A stretch of 64,000 nucleotides of DNA from Asterionellopsis glacialis (GCA_014885115.2 WKLE02002750.1:12004-76003); one strand, 5' to 3'. Counted from the stretch's first letter, positions 24,166 to 37,715 are shown. Program-made: numbers and translations. Notes: generated by a model not told the origin, from the letters alone.

Positions 24166-25064
24166 TTAGTTGCTAAACTTGCTAACAGCACGGTTCAATT
24201 CATCAAGGGCCTCACAGGCATCAAGAGTTTCAACCAAGCATTCATCAGTAATCATACCGCCAAGAGCTTCACTGTATCCTCCAGAACCAATCTCTTCAAC
24301 TTCAGCCCAAGCAACTCGAGCTTCAGCACTGGTTGCGCCGAACTTGGCAGAGCATTCCTTGGCGTATTCCATGGCAGCACGAAGTTGTGGACTGTCCTTT
24401 CCGGCGCGTCCTTGGGTGACTGGAATTTTGAGAGATTGGATTTCATTTGCCAATGACTTCATCTTCTCAACACGAGGAGCAAATTCTTCGACAAGTTCAG
24501 AAAGTTCTTCGAGTTTTTGTTCATAGTCCTTGCACTCTGGGGGTTCATTGGCTTCGGGGACAAGACAGTCGTCTTCATTGATTCCACCAGTGAAGGAAGC
24601 ACTGAAAAGAGAACGATAGATCGAGATATAGATAGTAGTAGAGTTGTGTGAGTTAAAAGCACGAAGAGTTGTGTGCGCAATGCGGAAAGCAAACAAATGC
24701 TGCCAGAAATTGATGACATAATTCGGATTGAGAAAATTTCCGACAAAAACGAGAAAGCTCGATGAACTTGGTGCCAAAGATTCTATTCCACATTTTTACA
24801 AAAAAGGATCACATGCTTCAATGTCAGAGAAGAATTATTCAGTACTTACGAGTTATCGGATGCATCAATTTCTTCTACAATATCCCAAGCGACACGGGCT
24901 TCTTTTGAGTTTGCTCCGTACGTCTTGGAGGCAGCAACTGCGGCCTTGATGGCTTCAGTTGCATCAGCTCTGGAAAAGAGTTGAGTGGATGATCGAACGC
25001 CAAAAGTAGAAGGGGCGAAAGCATTGGCGCTAACAGCCAAAAGAGCAAAAGCAAAGATCTTCAT
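24166..25064 (-). CDS. CP12: CP12-like plastid protein with two AWxxVEEI cores
   Basis: Exons 24850-25064 and 24166-24601 (intron 248 bp, GTAAGT..TTTCAG) give 216 residues. The leader MKIFAFALLAVSANA-FAPS is a signal peptide followed by an ASAFAP-type motif, the diatom plastid import signal. CP12 is an intrinsically disordered regulator that ties GAPDH and phosphoribulokinase into an inactive complex in the dark. The first core reads YGANSKEARVAWDIVEEIDA, matching the CP12 AWD_VEEL motif. A Cys pair follows (DDCLVPEANEPPECKDYE) and then a coiled-coil-like segment of ~60 residues. A second core, FGATSAEARVAWAEVEEIG, and a second Cys pair (DECLVETLDACEAL) end the protein. Diatom CP12 proteins are longer and more helical than plant ones. 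The duplicate half may bind a different partner (inference). Confidence 0.85.
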
Positions 25065-28000
25065 GGTGGTGTTTTGGTTGGGTGGTAAATATGTGATTGT
25101 TTTCTGAAGGTTACGAAGAAAGTGTGTTCCAACAAAGAAGAAGAAACATGATGGCAAAAGAAAGAAAGGCTCTGCAGCTACCGTACCAGGTAGATGCGCA
25201 GGTAGATGCGAAGGATCGCATCTATAAAAAAGCAAGATCCGACAGAACAGGTAGCAGATGGAGAGATGTCTTTTCTCATCTTCCAGATGGAGAAGGAATC
25301 TAGTCGATTGGGTCAAATTGCCAATCGTTCGTCAGTAAATCCAAAAGAACAGCTGTCCTTCAAGAGACGTTAAACTCCCTGTGAGAAGGGTTCTGGTTTT
25401 CTCTACATCATATGCTGGTACATATTCTACGAGACTGACAATACCAAGTGCGCCAGCGTACCGGTTGTACATGTCGAAGTTTTGCTGTTCGGTGCTTTTC
25501 TCTACAGGCAGTATTGTTTTGTGTGTGCACATATGACATCAGGTGTACCAGGTACCTGGTACAGGTATAATAACGTTACTAGAGTCAAAAACTACCCCGA
25601 ACCACGAGACGTGAACACAAAAGCACGTGACCATAACTCAAGACTGTTATGGCCAAAAGTTTCGTTTTTCAAGTTGCATTCTGTCAGTTTAATAACATAG
25701 CATTTGGATAGTATCTCTGGAATTGGCTGAATGTAATTGCAATAACACTATATTTTAGCTCAAAGTTGTCCTTTTCTTGGAAATTTTCGTTGTCCCAAAA
25801 CTGTCGGAACTACCTTGAACCATCTTCTGTAGAAATTCCGTAGACTCTGGTATGCCGGCCGGCTCGAAAATGTACACATTTGGCTTTTTTTTGTTCAAGA
25901 CAAAAAACATGGTTGACATGACAATGGTACAAATGCCTCTCTAGTTTGCGTTGTTAAAGTATATCTAAGGAGTTTCCCTCCATCACTCTGTCCACCTCTG
26001 TATGCGTGAAGTTTCGTTCCTTCACCATATAATCTGTTAATGTAAGTTCGTTTCGTTCTCACATTCTCTCATATTGTACTTTCAGTGCTGGCAATGTTGT
26101 CAAGAGGGCAATTAACCCTACCCCTAACCTCCAATGATATATGACTGAGGGGTCTTTTACAGTCCATAGAGTGTTTTTTTTGGGGAAAAATTTGATAAAG
26201 TTGAGGAAAAATTTGCTGATGTCCACCAAGATGGTCCAGTACCAGTAGACGTACATTTGAACAACAGACCAAATGTGTACATTTCAGATTTTTGTTTTCA
26301 CCGAAAACTGAAAAAAAGCTATTGTCTTTGTACCCTCCAGACAGGTCAATATATTGGTCCCCACTTTATAGGTCCAACACGGCCATGAAGTATAAAAGAA
26401 AAGCTTTCTTTTGGATGTCTAACTTTGAAATACTGACCAAAATTGATTGAGTTCTGGTGTGTTTTTGTTGAAATGTGTACTTTTTGTGGTTCAAGTTGGT
26501 ACTGTGGTTCAAGGTAGTTTTTGACTTGTACCAGTACCGATGTTCCTTAGCTGTAGGTACAAATTTAACCCGTACCTTACCAGGTACATAGTGCTTTCGG
26601 TATCTCGTACACAGTTGTTGGCTCTCCAGCGTTTGCCTTTGGGTCATTCCATTCCTCCCCCTGGAGGCCAGCCCCCAGATTTATACTACAGAAATGGTTG
26701 TGGTGTCACTACTTTTCCCCATGCTACCCTGAACACTGATCCTCCAAAGATGTACCTTTTGATGTTAAGCATTTTCTATTTTGACTCCCAACACCCTACT
26801 TAGCTTCTACTGAGAATGATCCATTTTTCCATACTGAATATGTAAGATTATGCCCACAATCTGTTACAAAACCCTTTTTGTTTTTCATCTAGTATAGCAA
26901 CTGCAAGAAACTCCAACCAAGCTCATTATTGGCAATTAGTATTAAAGTAGTTAGAATCATTTTCCCATTAAAAAAACTGTATTTTATAGGTATTTGTGCA
27001 ACATTCATGGTACTAACCTCATCAAACTAAGAATAGTAGTTTGTTTATTTGTTATCTAAAGGCCTTATAACTTGTATTTCAATCATCATAATTACTATCA
27101 TCTGAGGCATTGTTAGAATTGACAGCATTGTGAGACTTACTGGCTGTAAGCTGATATTTTGAGAAATATTTTGTGTAGCTCAGACAGTTGATGGAATCTT
27201 CTTTGGAAACACCATTTGATTGGGTTACCATTTTTATTGATGATATATTTTACTTTTCTCAATGGATCTGATTAAGTGGGCTTTGCACTACTGTTTCACT
27301 ATGCAAATAGTAGTAACAACCAAAGAATCCAATTTAACATCTAGTGTTAACATTTTGATAGGCATTGCTTGAAAAAGTTCATGTTATTCATTTTGAGGAG
27401 GTCCAAGTGGTTCTGTTGTAATTTTTTATTTTTATAAGCACACGGTTTATCAGAAAAATGTAAAATATTCATCTTGCAAAGTTTAAAACCATATTTATCA
27501 ACTTTTTGACAGGTTTACATCACATAATTTCTTGGATCTGTTCAGGTCAATCACGCATTAGTTTCTCATGGTAGTATTGTGTATATATGGGTTTTAGAAT
27601 TTTCTTATTTAATCAAAAATAGTATGAAAGAAGAATCAGGGGCCGATATTAAGCTAAAAATATCTAATGTTTTTGCCAATCTTGATAACTTGATCTCTAA
27701 GAAGCACTGTGCATCAATTTTAGAAACATTGTGTGTTAATTAAAGAGTAGTTGATCAGGGAGTCAGGGAGTTAATCCCATCACTAGGAACATTTTTCAAA
27801 GATTAGAGTGGTATACATACTACTTATCAAATCTATTAGTTTAGACTATTTTTACAGTTGTGATACAAAGTGCAAGGCTTTTTAAAACAACCAAAACAAA
27901 GAATCATGCAGACAATCTTTGCATGGCCCTGTATTCTTTATAAAAGAGTTTATTGTTACTACCTTTTCAAAAATCACCTTATCATGATTTAATCATGTTA

Positions 28001-29293
28001 TACAATATCTTGCATTCCCGATCATACTAATTATGTCATCTTCCAGGAACTATCTGCTTGAATATAGCTATTTTTATAATGTACATTCCTCTTATGTGGA
28101 ACTTCTTGTACTGTGAACATTCTATGATATACTAACCACAAGAAATCAAAAGAACACTGGCAATAAACACACACAGCATATTTTTGTATAGCTGATTTAT
28201 GACACATACAATTGATAGGACAAGACAAAGTGAAGCTCAACAACACTGCTATCACCAACACATAATCTTGGCATACACAAAAGATTCTTCATTCAAATAT
28301 GTTCCAGGTGTTAGACCTAAAAAGGGACTCTCTAGAGAGGTGACTAAGAAATCTGTGCAATCTGTGTGTAAAGGTGATCTATGCTTCTTCCAAAGGCCAG
28401 ACGTAAGACAACGGGAACTCTACATGATTTGCTCGGATACCCGAAAAAACAGTTTATTGTACGACGCGTGAATCAGTAGACATGGGACCAGCTACTATTG
28501 ACTTAGAGTAATCTTGTGGAGATAAATGTTTTGGCTGAAATTTTCAGTTGGGCAAACTTTCTGATTTTCGAAAATAAGTTTTGTCGTTGAATTAACTTTA
28601 AGAGAAGTATAGCTCGTAAATATTGACATACACATAATAACGCTTATCACGTAAACTTTTATATTTTTCTTCGAGCTATCAAATTATCAAATTATATATT
28701 TCCAAAATCAAATTCGTGTAGAAATTTCTTCTTGTCGTGTCAACACAACGCGCGCGGGATTGCAAGAATTTTCGATGTTATTTTGAATTGATGTCTAACG
28801 TATATGGGACCCAAGGAACATATGACAGTACTTGGTACGGGGACTTACTGGTAATATTTCTACAAGGTAACGCTAGAGTTAGTCTTGTGCATGATGTGTA
28901 CACTACCACGTTGTTTCCAAGTTTCCAATCGAATCCAACCATTTACGGTACCAGGTAGTCCTACATTTGAAAGACATGTGTATTGTGAAAACCGCGCCTC
29001 TTTTTATGAGAGCAAGCCATCACTGTTTCATTTTTCTATTTGCGCATCCTCTGTAACATCGTGTTCTAGGACAACTTTCTTACCCCTTTTTACACAATCG
29101 GTCGCTCTGTGCAGGTAATCTTGAGATTCTTCAAGAACACCTAGCTGTTGCATCAAAATCTGAAAGTTCGTTTTCTAACGGCATCCGATTTGACGTTTAA
29201 TACTTGCAGCGCAATAAAGGCAATAACGTTAGAGGTGCGAAGTTTGAATTTGTAAAGGAACATAAAGCAGTAGTGTGAAGAGTTAGATTGAAG
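25065..29293. other. Gene-poor stretch: repeats, inverted-repeat element, CpG-poor block
   Basis: No gene is supported over 4.2 kb. It contains the perfect palindrome at 25545-25562, a candidate element with inverted ends at 25868-26284, and a CpG-poor, AT-rich block from 26632 to 28401. Open frames are short, mostly without ATG, and lack family resemblance. Confidence 0.6.
25868..26284. mobile_element. Candidate MITE-like element with 16-bp inverted ends
   Basis: AAATGTACACATTTGG at 25868-25883 recurs in perfect inversion at 26269-26284. Similarity continues inward a further ~15 bp, both sides reaching GTTCAA. The interior of ~385 bp has no coding frame. I cannot see a clear target-site duplication, so this could be another kind of inverted repeat. 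Confidence 0.4.
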
Positions 29294-31589
29294 ATGGACT
29301 CTTCTCGTGGTGTTCGATGGGCTCCCCCTGCTGTTAGTTCTGATTATCATACACAAAGTCGACAACGAGGTCGGGAAAGGACTCGTGCGGAAACTCCTCA
29401 AGCTAGGCCGATATTGAGAAAATCATCTCGCCTTGGCGGTAATGGAGGACGTGTTCACACTGAAAGTTCTAGAGAACCAAGAAAACAATTTCAGAGATTG
29501 GAACACCGCGGAGATGCTATTCTCGAGTGGAGTGTCAAACAGAAACAACTACACGAGGAGGGGGGTGTAATTCGCAATGAACAAGAGGCATGGAGGAAAC
29601 ATGGAAAGATTTGCCGGGCACAGATGATTGCAAAGGATGAAGAAACAGAAAACAGTCTTTTTGTGTTAAATGAAAAATATCAAGTTGATTGGTATTTTAA
29701 AGTGGCCAACAAGGTATGTAGCATTGTAACAGAGAACTCCAGAAATTCCTATTCGACAGGGCTAATGCTGTTTCTTTATTTGAATTTTTTAAAAATTCTC
29801 GCAGGTTTTGTCTCAATATCTCCAAAGTGGTAACGAGGCTGGCACTGATTTAAGAGAAACTTATGTGATTGGACATCGTCTAGTCAAATTTTTATGTCAG
29901 GTTCTACCAAATCATGAAAATTATTTCTCGGAAGAGTCACATATTTGGGAACTTCGGACAAATTCACAGGAACAACTTGTTCAGTTATTACAATTCCTGG
30001 AAGTCCTGGCGGAGCAGATCGATGAGGAAGAATACAACAACTTTATTATTTCTGATTTAACTGGAAAAGAAAATGATCATCCCGATTTGTTTTCATTAGA
30101 CCGGTACGCAACACCAAACAACCAAAATGCTATGAAAAGCAACAGATTTGTTTCTGACCCTGAACCAGATCGCGGTAGCAGAAGAGGAAACCGACAAACG
30201 CAACAACTGCAAGATCCAGTTTCACCCATGGCCTCACCTGAACGCAGACCACAGAATAATACTATGACTTCACCTCAGCTTACGCAGTCACAATCACTGG
30301 ACATTTCTCATGACACGTCACTTCTATTTACCAGTTCTTTAGATTATTCAACTGCATCCTCCGAGCTCTTTTCAGTTCCTGTCAGTCCGCCACCACAAAA
30401 GTCTTTACTAGATTCCACCCTGAGACTCTATGGTGATTGTAATTCTGACGATGATTCCACAGATCTAATAGATTTATCGCGGAATTTATATTTGTCGGCG
30501 TTGGACAATGAAAGTGCTAGCTCTAGAGCAGATGCTGAAAGAGAAAGTGACCATGGTCGTCTGGAAGCATCGTCTTCGTGGGACAACAGTTTTCTAGAAC
30601 ATATGGGTCAAAGTACAAATGCAAAGCCTAATAAAACAGAACAACGGACAATACAAAGAAGCCAATCTTCGCAGTCAATAAAGAGTCAGGCTTCCACGCT
30701 TGTTCAAGCTTTGGTCAAAAATTCATCCAAATTATCATCAGAAAGGGTGTCAACAACTCGTCCTAGTGCCACAAGGACCAATAGTAACTATCTGTCAAGC
30801 GGGTTATCAAATTCAAGTACGGATCTGCACAAAAGCTTGAAAGGTGCTTCATCACCAAACGAGAGTCAAAAAGGCATTTCATCAGGTATCGAATCTGAAA
30901 TCTTTGGACACGATACAGTTGACTTTTCTGAATTTCATGAATGGAAAGAGCAACAAAAAAAATTTGAAAAATCACATCACGTGGCCAAGAAGAAAGAAAT
31001 AAAACAAAAGCAATCCTATCAACGCAAGCACCACCACAACCATCAAGAACAACACCACCGCAATGCCACAAATAAGCTGAACACCTTTCACAACAATAAC
31101 AGGACTCCTCAAGACCATCAATTGCAATTTGAAGAACCAAGTCCGCTGCATGTGTCTGATTTAACAGATGTGTATTCCAACCCTGTTAACTACGCATCTT
31201 CTCACAAAACTGGAAAGCAAAATCCAAGGATATGGAAGGATGAAACAGAGGAACAAGAGGTCTCACCAAGGGGGGTATGGGACCTTAAGGAATGGCAATC
31301 AGTAGATGATACTTGTTCTACTGATCCATCATCCTCTCAAGAGTCAACCCAACATTCACCTTCCCAGCGAGAACAGCAATGGGCATCGTGGGTTTCCTCG
31401 CCGTATGACAATCAGGCTGGCTTGCCTGGGAGTAACCATCCCCTTTTTGAGGATGACAAGAAAACACCTGGATTTCATCAACTGTCCTCCGAGGATTGGG
31501 AAGACGCATTTGCCGATCAACTTATTCGTAAACCAAGGGGTGGTCAATTACGGCATTTCAAAAGTTGCATCAAATGTCTTGTAGAATAA
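29294..31589 (+). CDS. Large Ser/Gln-rich protein with helical N-terminus, unknown function
   Basis: Exons 29294-29713 and 29805-31589 (intron 91 bp, GTATGT..CGCAG, phase 0) give 734 residues. The ATG at 29294 is chosen over an in-frame TTG upstream. Residues 1-60 are basic and disordered. Residues ~65-210 look helical (AILEWSVKQKQLHEEGGVI, EENSL-like blocks, then DLRETYVIGHRLVKFL and EQLVQLLQFLEVLAEQIDE). The remaining ~500 residues are low-complexity, rich in Ser, Gln, Asp and Asn. They include SSQSIKSQAS and a His-rich stretch near 410 (KHHHNHQEQHHR). The C-terminus regains order (GFHQLSSEDWEDAFADQLI). No known domain is recognised; a scaffold role would be a guess. Confidence 0.75.
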
Positions 31590-32004
31590 TTTTTTTTAGA
31601 AGGCAACAATATTTTTACACTATATTATTCATTATTTGTAGAACATCCTCTAGTTGAAACCTCTATACTCTTTTCTGTTTAAATGCACTACAATACAAAA
31701 GGCTAAACACAGATGTAGGGAAGACTTGAATTATATGAAGTAGCTAATAGTTATATTTGAAAATTTTAGAATTTGGAGGGCCAGTCTCCTCGCATTAGTA
31801 TATCGGAGCAATCCAGTTGCCTACTACTTGGCTATTGAGGAAAGCTCTTTCGTTTAAACCTAATTTTTAGTTTCAGATGGCATGAATGCTCAAGAGAAGA
31901 ATGCTCCCTTTACCATGATATCACGGTCACGTGTTGATATTGTGTCAACAAATTTATTCCTATAATATGGATATTCAGTCTCTCCATGTCAAGACCGAAA
32001 CAAT
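31590..32004. other. Convergent 3' flanks
   Basis: AT-rich sequence between two convergent genes. Nothing coding is seen. Confidence 0.5.
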
Positions 32005-33001
32005 TCAGTCGTTTTGAACAAAACTTACTCGTTTCGAAACGACTGGAGTCTGAACTGAAATAGATGTTTGAGAAAGTTTTTCCTTTTGCCACGCTTTGTA
32101 TTCTTGAATGTTGTTTTGAGCAGCTTGAATCATGCTATCCCAATCAAGCTTTGATAGCGTGTCGACATTGGCCTTTTCGTACGCATCTACAAGCTTTAAA
32201 TCAAAGAATAGTGCACGTATTGCCACTGGCATTTCTTGATTACCAGGTATTGCTTTCAAGTTGGTGGGATTTTGTAGTACGCATGCACTGCCTTGACAAC
32301 CAAAACAAGCTCGCTTGAATCGAATAGCACGGACTTCATTAACAAGGTTGGTTGCCTCTTGGTACTTTCCGAAACCAAGCACATTCTGCAAGACTTCAAG
32401 TCTAGGGGTATCACCTTGCTTCTTACGTTCCCGACGTTTCATTACGCGACATGTTATGAATCGTAATCGAGTTTCAAATGTAGTCATATCAGCATAATAA
32501 TCCCATGTAGGTGCTGTTCTATACATATGTCTCTCCAAGGATACAGCCAGTTTCTGAGTTTGAAGCTTGGAATTGTCGTCTGATTCATTGTTTTGTTGGC
32601 GGTTCAGTCTGTTTTCACTGTTTAAAAAATAATAAAGATAGGAAAAACAAGAGACTATTAGATAGGATCTCGATTTCAAAATTAGTTGAATGAGTCCATG
32701 AAGTAACCGTTCAAACTTACATGAGCTTGACAACTTGGTTTCGGATTTTCGTTTGTTGTTCAGTATGCTGTATCGGCTGCCTTGTTATTTGTAAACCATT
32801 GAATTTCTGAGATTTATTTTGTAAGAGTGACGAAGATGCCGGAAAACCAAAAACTGCGCCAAAGCTTTTCATTTCTGTATCACGTAATCTTGATTGTTCG
32901 CTTTGGTTTCGTTGCTGTTGTTCTTCAACAGTATTATTAAATTCCATCGATCGACTTTCTGTTTTTGTAAGTTTGGACGCTGAGCTAAGGCTAGATCCCA
33001 T
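32005..33001 (-). CDS. Protein of unknown function, possible N-myristoylation
   Basis: Exons 32721-33001 and 32005-32617 (intron 103 bp, GTAAGT..AACAG) give 297 residues. It begins MGSSLSSASK, a classic N-myristoylation context. Residues ~20-110 are polar and Gln/Asn/Ser-rich. A more ordered part starts near 115: LERHMYRTAPTWDYYADM, TTFETRLRFITCRVMKRRE, LGFGKYQEATNLVNEVRAIR, then a Cys cluster FGCQGSACVLQ, ending in helices (LDWDSMIQAAQNNIQEYKAW). I do not recognise the family; the Cys cluster is too small for a standard zinc finger. The shared splice pattern and codon use support a real gene. Confidence 0.72.
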
Positions 33002-36000
33002 GGTTGTGTGGTTCTACCGAAACTTTGTCTCCAATGATTGTCTACGTCAGATAGACTTGATTTCAATCTCTCACGCTAAACGAACTTTGAACCTGACAGT
33101 GCTCAATGTTTTCCGAAATGCGTGAGACTTTGGAATCAGAACGAAAACCACCACTATGAACGTTTTAGATTGGAATTTTTTAATATTCCCCGAACTCGAT
33201 TTCTATGTGCTGTCAAGCCTCAATGCATTCAATTCTACATCAGGCCTTTTTCTAACTTTTCTACCAAGTCGATTGCCGTTTTAAACATGGTCTGCAACCG
33301 TCTCTACCGTACCTGGTACAGTAATATCAATGCTTTTTTGGGGTTGGATTTTTCTACTTAGATGTGCCAGGGCTGCAGAAGAAAAGACAAGTACAGTTGT
33401 TTCACAGAAAAGTCAAGAACAGCCTCTATCACAGCTGGAATTTGCAAATTCATCAGATACATATTGAACTGTAACTTGTATTGAGTACCAGATATGGGTT
33501 TACTACACCTGTTACTTAGGGATTTACTGCTATCTTATGGTAGAAAGGATATTTCAATTGAATACCGATTTGAGAAGTCCGGAGAATCCATTATGTATTC
33601 ATTCTTGGTTTGCAGCACTTTTTACTATTAGGCTGGATTCTGGTTGTCTCATCGCATGAGCATGTTCTGAGTGTAATTTACTTCTTAAGAGCCTGCTCGA
33701 TCTGTTAGCGTTAAAGAGTACCGAGTCAGACTTAATTTGTTCTCAAAAAATTAGCAGTGCCGTCGAAGATATATTCAACCTAAAAAAGGCATTTCGTTTC
33801 ATACAATGTGTTTGATATTCACATTTGTTTAACAATCATGCATTCTGGTACGCATCTTGTTTTAGAGATTGTAAAACAGGTTTTCTCAGAAGAAATTAAA
33901 ACGAAACGACAACCTCGTTAGTGACCCAATAATAGAAACTCCGTACCAGGTAATGTGCGGAGAAATCCTCACATTGTACCGCCAGGTACTGGTACCAGCA
34001 CAACCTCGATCAGCTCTCTCATGCTCTCGCACTGAGCTTTTAATATTTTTTATTTAACAGTACTGTACTTTTTGCCTCTAAGATTATTGTTCAAGTAGTA
34101 CCTGTACCAGGAACCTTTATACCGACTATCGGGATACCGTTCTTTTTCAATCTCTTGGACTTCTCTTAATTAGCCTACTCGTGGAAATATTGCGTACCTG
34201 GTACATTACAATGAGATACTCACCTCCACGGTTGATGGACTAGGACTACCAGGTGTACCTTTAGGACTACCTGGTACAGGTACAGGAACCAGGTACAGTA
34301 TCTACCATGTACTCTATGTAGTGCTCTTGGAGGAGTCGAGTATAATATAAAACTCCGGTCGGAGAAAATTAGAAATCGACGGAATTTCAATTTGTTTCTT
34401 ACATTTACTTATATACCTGTACCTGGTAGGGCTAGAGGTCCAATACTCACAATACTAAAGATATTAGGCTAAGAACAGAATGATTACTTTCTTTGCGAGT
34501 TTGTTATGAGAAAAGATCGTACATACACAAATTAAGGCAAAAAATTTCGATTACTTTACTATCTTTTGTAGTACCATCAACGATATCAACAGTTACAGAG
34601 ACAGTATCTCTCAGGCTTTTTAATTTGAAAAACTGTATCGTAGGTGTCACTTCAAGCATGTTCTCGACGTTCAACTACGACATGAAACGGATCATATCTT
34701 CAACAAAAAGTAGTATTGTGATTTGTGATATGAATCTTCAAAAGTGCGGAGATTCTTCGAACAGAAATGAGGAACGTTGAAGAGAACAATTCCTAAATCG
34801 AATCAAATAAATAAGTACAAGCTCGTTATGATTAGGAGTATCATTTTTCTTGAACAACGAAACCAGACCGATATAAGGTACTTGGTATACGAGATCGGGG
34901 AAGTTATATTTGCCAGTGAGGACGTCCGAAGAACACGGTAAGTACACGTCTAAGTATGTTGGAGATCCTATTGGGTACCGCGTAGACTATTCAAGACTCC
35001 CATGACATAAATATTTGTATCCATATGTTCTCATTGATACGACTTTCTTTCTGATCGAAATGGCATGTCTCAGTCTCAGTGTCAGTCTCGGCGTATCGCT
35101 GGAATTTAGTACCACAAATTGTCAATGAATTGTAAAGTAGCTCACTCCTCCGACACCCCCACCCCCTGACGATCAACTTAAAACTGAAAGCTTACTCCGA
35201 AGTTTCAGTGGTAAAACTAGTCACTAAAACAACTGAGACTTCCCAGAGAACAGTTTTACAGCCTTCTGTGTTTAGGTCCGAAAATCAGAGTTTCCCCCAT
35301 TTTATTGTACAGCAGCAGTAAAGTTTTGGTGAGTAAGTGTGATTCTTTCTCGTTTCCTTATTGTTCTTCTTACAAAGTATAGAACTATTCTGTACAAAAG
35401 GTAATTTTGTAATAAATGGAGATAACAAAATTATTTCTAGCATTTGAATGGTCAATCCTACTGCTGCATTTCTCCAGTTGATTCAGTGTTTTTTGTGTGG
35501 ATGTAATTATTCTTTAAATTTCAGGTCTGTTGTAAAACACTAAGAGGAACAGAAAGAAAGAGCCAATGCACTGATATAGTGTGCATGTGCCATGCTGGAT
35601 GAAGAAGGGCAGTAAAAAGTTTAATGCCATCTAAGGAGACAACAACAAGAGGACCACTGTTGGAAGTCATTGAAAAAAGAAGCAATCAGGTGGGTGAGAA
35701 AACATCATGAAGGAGGTAGGCATCAGAGTTGCTTCATTTACACCTCAAAAGGGATCTGTTAACATCAATTTCAATGTTTAAACATTTTGGGGGGAGGCAA
35801 TTTCTGCTGAAGAAAACTCCAAAATTCATGATAAAGACTATAAGATTTTATTTATCAACATTTAAGTACAGTAACCACCCCAAAAACATTGTCAGCAGAT
35901 GAAATCATCATCATGAATTGTTGAGCAAATATTTTCCCCACAGTGACACAATAATGGAGCAATAGCATAGACACCATTTGATCCATAATCAGAAAATGCA

Positions 36001-37715
36001 TATTCTTGTGATTAATTGTTATGTGTGTGGTACAATAGCTGAGCAAGAAAATGTAAAATATGGATCATGATGTCATCATCAATTGCATTTCATTGTCTTT
36101 ACTCTCATTCTTTGTTGAATAATATTGTTTGTTGTTGTTTCAATTGGAACACTATTTATTATTTATTAAATCTAAAGTTCTTGGTGTTATGAATTTTTAA
36201 AAAGCATACAAATCTCTTCATCAATCAACAGTTATAAACCATTCAAATCTAAATTTTGAGCCCAATAGTTTGGTTGACTGCACTAAAAAGTTTTTAACTT
36301 GGCACAGTAGGAGCCCCAGTCCTAAGGTGAACCTCCTAGATAACAGAGTAGTACTAAAGCAGGTCCTTTGAGATTTATTCTAGGTGTAGAAGTAAGGCCA
36401 ACTCTGTAATATTTGTTAGTAGGACTGCCATATCCAGGATTAATATTATTTTGTTTTTTAAGCATTTTCTCCAACATAACCACTATGTGTACTATACTAT
36501 AAGTACCCATATATTATAATATTCTTTTACAAGGCCCACCATAGTGAATTATCATTGCAATTGATTTTTACTATTGCACAACAAAAAAGTAACAAAATTT
36601 TGTTTAACACTGATGCATTCAATTCACAAAAATAGATATAATCATTGATTTCAGTCATTTAAAAAATGAAAGCATTGTCATCAATATTGACCACAATGGT
36701 GACAACCAAAACTTGACAATTAATCATTTACAACACATTTTAAGGGCATCAGTATAGCCAATATCCTTGTTTGGATCATTGTATAAATTATTGTTTTGAT
36801 TTGAGTACCTTTTCATCTTTCTTTTGTCCATTTCCAAAAAAAATACACAACATTATCCAAAGAAAATTGCTTGCATATGGTTGTTTTCAAAACAGCTTGG
36901 TTAGCTAGTGATAGGTACTTTATTAAAGGTTAGAACTTTTGAAGCACACAAAAACGGTGTTAGTATGGGAGGCTGTGCATCTGAGGTCAGTGGCCTAGTG
37001 TCTCATATCTCTAAAATTGTGGTCAGTTGAGATCGTGATGAACAGACTCAATTGCTTCCGCCATACAGAACTAGCTGGTACTATACAAACACTTGCATAC
37101 TATTGCAGTGCCATAGACATTAGTTCATTGTCACCAGTATAAGTATTTTGTTAAATTTCAATCGCCAGAATTATGGTGCAACTCTATCTTACCAACTTTT
37201 TCGTCTTGTTGTTAAACAATTAATCACACTTTATTTCTTTGCTCTTTTACATTAGAATGGTACAAAAATGTTTTCCGTTATGATGACGTTAAACGGTTTG
37301 ACTGCAATAAGTTTCACCGAATGACAAAGTTTAAGTAAACGAATATACATACATGATATTCCTCAAAATAATTTAATGTACAGCATTTACTGTACCTGGG
37401 TATCGACTTATATAATTATTATTATGGTAGACTCGATATTACTAGGTAAAGCTCACATTGAATATTCAGATACAAATAATATTATGTGGACTTTTCCCAC
37501 GAATGAAATAATCCAAAAATCTAACGGAAGTCACACCTGCATTTTTTGGCGGTAGATCCAACGGACGCCGATCTACTAAAAATTCCAACCAACGTGTCGC
37601 GGATTTTCGACGTTATTTTTGCAGATCTATTTGTTCCTTGGTCTAATTTCATTTCACCGAGTCCATCTCTCGTGAAGCCTAGCGAGCCGCACCAGAACAA
37701 ACAGAAGGCAAAAAG
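33002..37715. other. Gene-poor stretch with palindromes and a CpG-free block
   Basis: No gene is supported over 4.7 kb. Copies of the GTACCTGGTAC/GTACCAGGTAC motif occur at about 33306, 33942, 33982, 34103, 34194, 34269, 34290 and 34419. From 35353 to 36954 there is not one CG dinucleotide in 1602 bp. This block is AT-rich and may be a decayed, once methylated repeat. One frame in it (36322-36510, minus) is short and of unclear meaning. Confidence 0.6.

Noticed and set aside
36322..36510. 62-codon minus-strand frame in the CpG-free block
   Set aside because: I could not match it to any transposon protein, so it is not used as evidence for a mobile element.
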